Shown: positions 62,702 through 64,000 of the stretch, one piece after another
Position numbering within the stretch: position 1 is the first letter of the stretch
Layout of the letters: the number at the start of each line of letters is the position of its first letter
DNA from: Treponema sp.
GTDB taxonomy: Bacteria; Spirochaetota; Spirochaetia; Treponematales; Treponemataceae
Reading direction: 5' to 3'
Length of the DNA stretch: 64,000 bases
NCBI GenBank assembly: GCA_022010055.1
Contig: CP091737.1
Location: forward strand, 1,860,001 to 1,924,000
Made by a program: the position numbers and the translations under genes
Notes under the pieces: model-generated
Database searches by the model: none
The model's input: only the letters and a program-made list of their open reading frames with translations
What the model was told of the DNA's origin: nothing

Positions 62702-62728
62702 GGGGGATGGAAATTGCCAATCTTAACT

Positions 62729-63853
62729 TTATTTTTCCAAAATAAACAAATATTCAGAAACATGAATATCTCTGTTTCTTAAATTCCTGCTGCCCCGAAA
62801 AGTGTTATATGCTATCTCGACAGTTTTTAATTTTCCATATTTCTTTAGCATTTCGGACATTTCTTCAAAACTTATAAAACCTTCTGAATTGTACGAAATC
62901 ACAATGAATTTTGAATCCAAGCTTGAAACAATTTCTTCCATTGATTTTAACGCCGAATAAGGTTTGTTAAACACAGAACGATTCCAACCCTGAGTAATTC
63001 CGCTTATTTTGCTGATTTCAACATCAAGCTTATTCTTTAAAATCAAATTGAGCATAAAATAGTTCGAGCCGTAAGGATGCTGATTATAAGGTGGATCAAG
63101 GTACGCAATATCCAGGTCTTTTAATTCTTTTGAAAGCAAAACTGTATCTTTTTGATAAATTTCCAAATCTGACTCAAAATTGCTGAAAACAGGTTCTTTC
63201 AGCTCTATTCTTCCAAAGATTCTTGTAAGCGCGTTTTTGCCAGCCGCTCCAAAGCAACCGATTCCTGTGTTCTTGTCTTTATAAAATCCCTTAAAAACAC
63301 CGCTTGTATTAACATGAACCGACGCTTCTGTTATGAGCGGCGCCAGAAAGAATTTCCTTAAATTTTCATCAGGAACAAATTTATCAATAAGAGTTCTGTA
63401 CGTATCAATTAGAACCGCATTCTGATGCGTATAAAAAACCCTTTCGCCTTTTTTAATGTTATCATCATCCTGCGGAGCGTAATTCATAGAAATTATACCC
63501 GGAAGTTTTTCCAGCCGGCAAGAATCTTCAATTTTTTTACGGAGATACTCACATTCATCCTTGGGAAAATCTTTTTTATTAATCAAGTAACAACTATTTA
63601 TTACAGAAGAATAATTCTCTAAATCATTTACTATCAATTTTGATGAATGTCTTTTTAACATTCTTGCCACAATTCCAGAACCGGAAAATAAATCTGTGCA
63701 GACAAGTTTTTCTTTACCTGATTTTTCAGAAATCAATTCAATTTCTTTTTCTATTTCTCCGATTATTTTTCTTTTATTTCCAATATAAGTAATTAGCTGC
63801 GTTGCCAGAAAGTCTTTGTTTTCTTCTATTTGAATATTTTCACTGTTTTGCAT
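62729..63853 (-). CDS. D12-class DNA adenine-N6 methyltransferase
   Basis: A 374-residue SAM-dependent enzyme. TQLITYIGNKRKIIGEIE at the N-terminus, CTDLFSGSGIVARMLKRH as the SAM motif near 52-66, and catalytic DPPYNQHPYGSNYF at 253-266 define the D12 family (type alpha order). FRGSRNLRNRDIHVSEYLFIL ends the protein. It may be part of a restriction-modification system, with a nuclease beyond the window, or an orphan. I see no nuclease gene between it and the CRISPR locus. Confidence 0.9.
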   Translation of the reverse strand: MQNSENIQIEENKDFLATQLITYIGNKRKIIGEIEKEIELISEKSGKEKLVCTDLFSGSGIVARMLKRHSSKLIVNDLENYSSVINSCYLINKKDFPKDECEYLRKKIEDSCRLEKLPGIISMNYAPQDDDNIKKGERVFYTHQNAVLIDTYRTLIDKFVPDENLRKFFLAPLITEASVHVNTSGVFKGFYKDKNTGIGCFGAAGKNALTRIFGRIELKEPVFSNFESDLEIYQKDTVLLSKELKDLDIAYLDPPYNQHPYGSNYFMLNLILKNKLDVEISKISGITQGWNRSVFNKPYSALKSMEEIVSSLDSKFIVISYNSEGFISFEEMSEMLKKYGKLKTVEIAYNTFRGSRNLRNRDIHVSEYLFILEK

Positions 63854-64000
63854 AAACTTTAATAGTTCATTTTATAAGATAATTTTTAAAATTTCCATAT
63901 ACCGCAGGGCAACTGAAACAGCTTGAACGAAACGAACCCATGGGCTGGATATTCTGAAATCCCCCCCCCACCACCACCACCGCGGCAGACTTGTTAAAAA
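63854..64000. other. Window end, low-complexity tail
   Basis: No gene. A run of nine C followed by ACC trinucleotides (about 63961-63982) may be a real simple repeat or an assembly edge. Confidence 0.4.

Overview
The window reads as a low-to-moderate GC spirochaete chromosome, most likely a host-associated Treponema. The basis is the treponemal order of the ribosomal/RNA polymerase genes, the protein sequences themselves (L11, S19, RpoC, tuf directly followed by rpsJ) and a large FlgD-type surface protein. I could not run a search, so the species is open.

Layout. 1-3929: purL (partial, minus strand) with a promoter that abuts its start codon. 4427-7118: a small lipoprotein and a LivJ/LivK-type binding lipoprotein, separated by about 0.9 kb of eight hairpin-rich tandem repeats. 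7281-35890: one long minus-strand block. It runs from tRNA-Thr, rpmG, tRNA-Trp, secE, nusG, rplK, rplA, rplJ, rplL, rpoB, rpoC, rpsL and rpsG into tuf, the S10/spc operons, secY, rpmJ, rpsM, rpsK, rpoA, rplQ, a small zinc-ribbon protein and rpsD. 36302-40938: cysE, an unknown gene pair, radA, an RlmM-like methyltransferase and a PilZ protein. 40963-47616: one giant exported repeat protein of about 2,217 residues. 48014-51426: metY (with a 28-codon ORF in its leader), an array of about 189-bp repeats, and an AICAR-transformylase-only purH. 51894-53530: a decayed VapBC-like pair and a DUF4143 ATPase. 53812-62127: a complete type II-C CRISPR-Cas locus. 62231-63853: a GNAT acetyltransferase and a D12-class adenine methyltransferase.

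The CRISPR locus is the most interesting region. It has 31 repeats of 36 bp, cas9-cas1-cas2 on the minus strand, and a divergent tracrRNA gene with its own promoter. Every repeat carries TTGAC(C/T)-16 bp-TATAAT, so each spacer probably has its own promoter. An IS110-family element of about 1.39 kb sits inside one spacer; removing it restores exactly 30 bp. The element's long non-coding end holds a 10-base copy of the element-target junction, as expected of a bridge RNA.

About 30 reading-frame breaks occur in genes that must be intact (rpoB, rpoC, tuf, many ribosomal proteins). Almost all are repaired by restoring one or two bases in a short homopolymer, usually A on the coding strand. I treat these as sequence errors and annotate whole genes across them.
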